This document shows, one piece after another, positions 6,714 through 8,789 of a DNA stretch of 8,789 nucleotides (positions within the stretch are counted from its first letter, which is position 1; every line of letters begins with the position of its first letter). Origin of the DNA: Methanobacteriota archaeon (GTDB lineage Archaea; Halobacteriota; Syntropharchaeia; DAOWMC01). A program made the position numbers and the translations under genes. The notes below the pieces were generated by a model. That model was not told where the DNA came from, did not search any database, and saw nothing but the letters and a program-made list of their open reading frames with translations. Where the stretch lies: NCBI GenBank assembly GCA_030643285.1, contig DAOWMC010000027.1, forward strand, positions 1 through 8,789, written 5' to 3'.

Positions 6714-6729
6714 GTTATAAAAAAATAAC
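6714..6729 (-). terminator. T-rich terminator after wtpA
   Basis: The minus strand carries GTTAT-TTTTTT-ATAAC four bases after the wtpA stop codon: a run of seven T bracketed by short inverted arms. T-runs are the usual intrinsic terminator of archaeal RNA polymerase. Confidence 0.5.
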
Positions 6730-6732
6730 TTT

Positions 6733-7900
<1,168 letters not shown>

Positions 7901-7933
7901 TTTTGTAAATGTTAGTATTAATATATATTTCAC

Positions 7934-7948
7934 AAAAAATACACAAAA
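7934..7948 (-). terminator. Possible T-rich terminator after the upstream wtpA paralog
   Basis: About 20 nt past the stop codon the minus strand has CTTTTGTGTATTTTTTG, two T-runs (T4 and T6) without a strong hairpin. Such runs can terminate archaeal transcription, which would make the two wtpA genes separate units. Confidence 0.3.
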
Positions 7949-7967
7949 GAGGTTCTTCATAACCATC

Positions 7968-8789
7968 TTAAACAGAAACGATCGTAGGTTGATCCATATC
8001 CTCCAGTATACTCTGTCCCTCTTCACTTATCACAAATCTAACAAATTCTTCTGCAAGCTCCGGATGAGGTGCATTCTTTGGGACTGTTATCCCGTAAAAG
8101 ATCGGTTTACCTTCCCGATTTAAACCAACAGATGAAAACCTCTGAAATCCGAGTTGGACCGTGACTTTTTCATAGGTATCTTCATATTCGGGAGAGCCAA
8201 GATCTATCTCTGACGGTAGATCGGTAAATCGAAGTCCGTGCTGCTCTGCCACACTTTTGTACAAAAAGGCATAGTCGATTTCACCGTACTCTAAAAGAGA
8301 GAGCAACTGTACGCTACCTCCCCGGACAATAACTTTCTTTGTATCGGGTTCAAATATCTCGGGGACTACGATGGTATAGGTATCATTCTTTTCAATTACG
8401 GTAATAGCCGAATCGAAATTACACCCTATCAAATCCTCAAATATCATTTGATCGTCGTAGTAAAGTTCAGAAAGTTGAGTCACCATAAGTGTCCTGTATC
8501 CACAAGAATCAAGCATGGGATTTGAGAATCCGAACCGTACACCTGGTCTTTTAAGAATCTCATACCAGTTCTCAGATGTGATCTGATCTGCATATCTGCT
8601 CTCGTTGGTATAAGCGATGACCATCTCGTTTGTTGCAAAGTCATGGTAGGAATCAGCATAATCAGGATACATCATGTCAGGTATCAATGAATGATCCGCA
8701 ACAGCAAGAACATCAATCTCTTCGTGTATATCCGTTACATGTCTGATCACCTGTATGCTACCATGGCCTTCCATCTGCACATCAACATC
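7968..8789 (-). CDS. Second WtpA-like substrate-binding protein, 5' end cut by the window edge
   Basis: The open frame continues to the last base; the first visible residues DVDVQMEGHGSIQVIR align with [16 protein letters not shown] of the neighbouring WtpA, so the signal peptide and roughly 90 residues lie outside the window. Shared blocks are HSLIPDMMYPDYA, ENWYEIL, FGFSNPMLDSCGYR, GEIDYAFLYKSVAEQHGL, FYGITVP and EFVRFVISEEGQ. The Asp before CGYR is kept, but the stretch matching VRSMEMEL of WtpA reads VRGGSVQL, so the predicted metal-binding Glu is Ser here. The C-terminus stops at QPTIVSV, about 20 residues short of its paralog, and the frame after the stop (DGYEEPL) still resembles WtpA tails. 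It is probably an oxyanion-binding protein of altered affinity or ligand; tandem duplication with divergence is inferred. Confidence 0.88.
   Translation of the reverse strand, partial: DVDVQMEGHGSIQVIRHVTDIHEEIDVLAVADHSLIPDMMYPDYADSYHDFATNEMVIAYTNESRYADQITSENWYEILKRPGVRFGFSNPMLDSCGYRTLMVTQLSELYYDDQMIFEDLIGCNFDSAITVIEKNDTYTIVVPEIFEPDTKKVIVRGGSVQLLSLLEYGEIDYAFLYKSVAEQHGLRFTDLPSEIDLGSPEYEDTYEKVTVQLGFQRFSSVGLNREGKPIFYGITVPKNAPHPELAEEFVRFVISEEGQSILEDMDQPTIVSV

Overview
All credible genes in this 8.8 kb window lie on the minus strand, so the operons read from high to low coordinates. The window looks archaeal, probably from a euryarchaeon of the methanogen/ANME/Archaeoglobus type. The reasons are a tungstate/molybdate-binding lipoprotein of the archaeal WtpA family with a Thr/Pro/Ala-rich linker behind its lipobox, AT-rich TATA-like promoter boxes about 25 nt ahead of the expected start sites, T-rich terminators, and strong Shine-Dalgarno sites joining overlapping genes. 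The genus cannot be fixed from the sequence alone.

Right part (6733-8789): two tandem wtpA-type solute-binding protein genes. The upstream copy (7968-8789) is cut by the window edge. The downstream copy (6733-7854) is complete, with its own promoter, lipoprotein signal and terminator. No permease (wtpB) or ATPase (wtpC) gene is in the window. The two copies differ at one of the two side chains expected to ligate the metal.

Middle (2465-6591): a type I restriction-modification operon, hsdR then hsdM, joined by a 4-nt ATGA overlap. All nuclease, translocase and adenine-methylase motifs are present, and HsdR ends in an EcoEI-like C-terminal domain (type IB-like).

Left part (1-2465): the expected hsdS does not follow hsdM cleanly. 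In order come a 63-codon ORF of unknown function, a 5' remnant of an hsdS gene with out-of-frame A6 and G7 tracts, a 500-residue PIN-GNAT-PUA/ASCH-like fusion protein, an overlapping small ASCH-domain protein, and the start of an hsdS. That hsdS is broken by a one-base shift in a G6 tract and runs off the window. The PIN/ASCH pair is flanked by two related 20-nt copies of the hsdS segment coding for the LPEGWVW-type motif. This suggests the pair entered the operon at, or by recombination through, that hsdS segment.

Taken together, the left and middle parts look like a composite defence locus. A restriction-modification system appears to carry a predicted nuclease plus modified-base or RNA-binding accessory proteins inside its operon, loosely like the PrrC anticodon nuclease carried inside a type I locus. 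Target specificity may be switched off, or be phase-variable, because hsdS is frameshifted.
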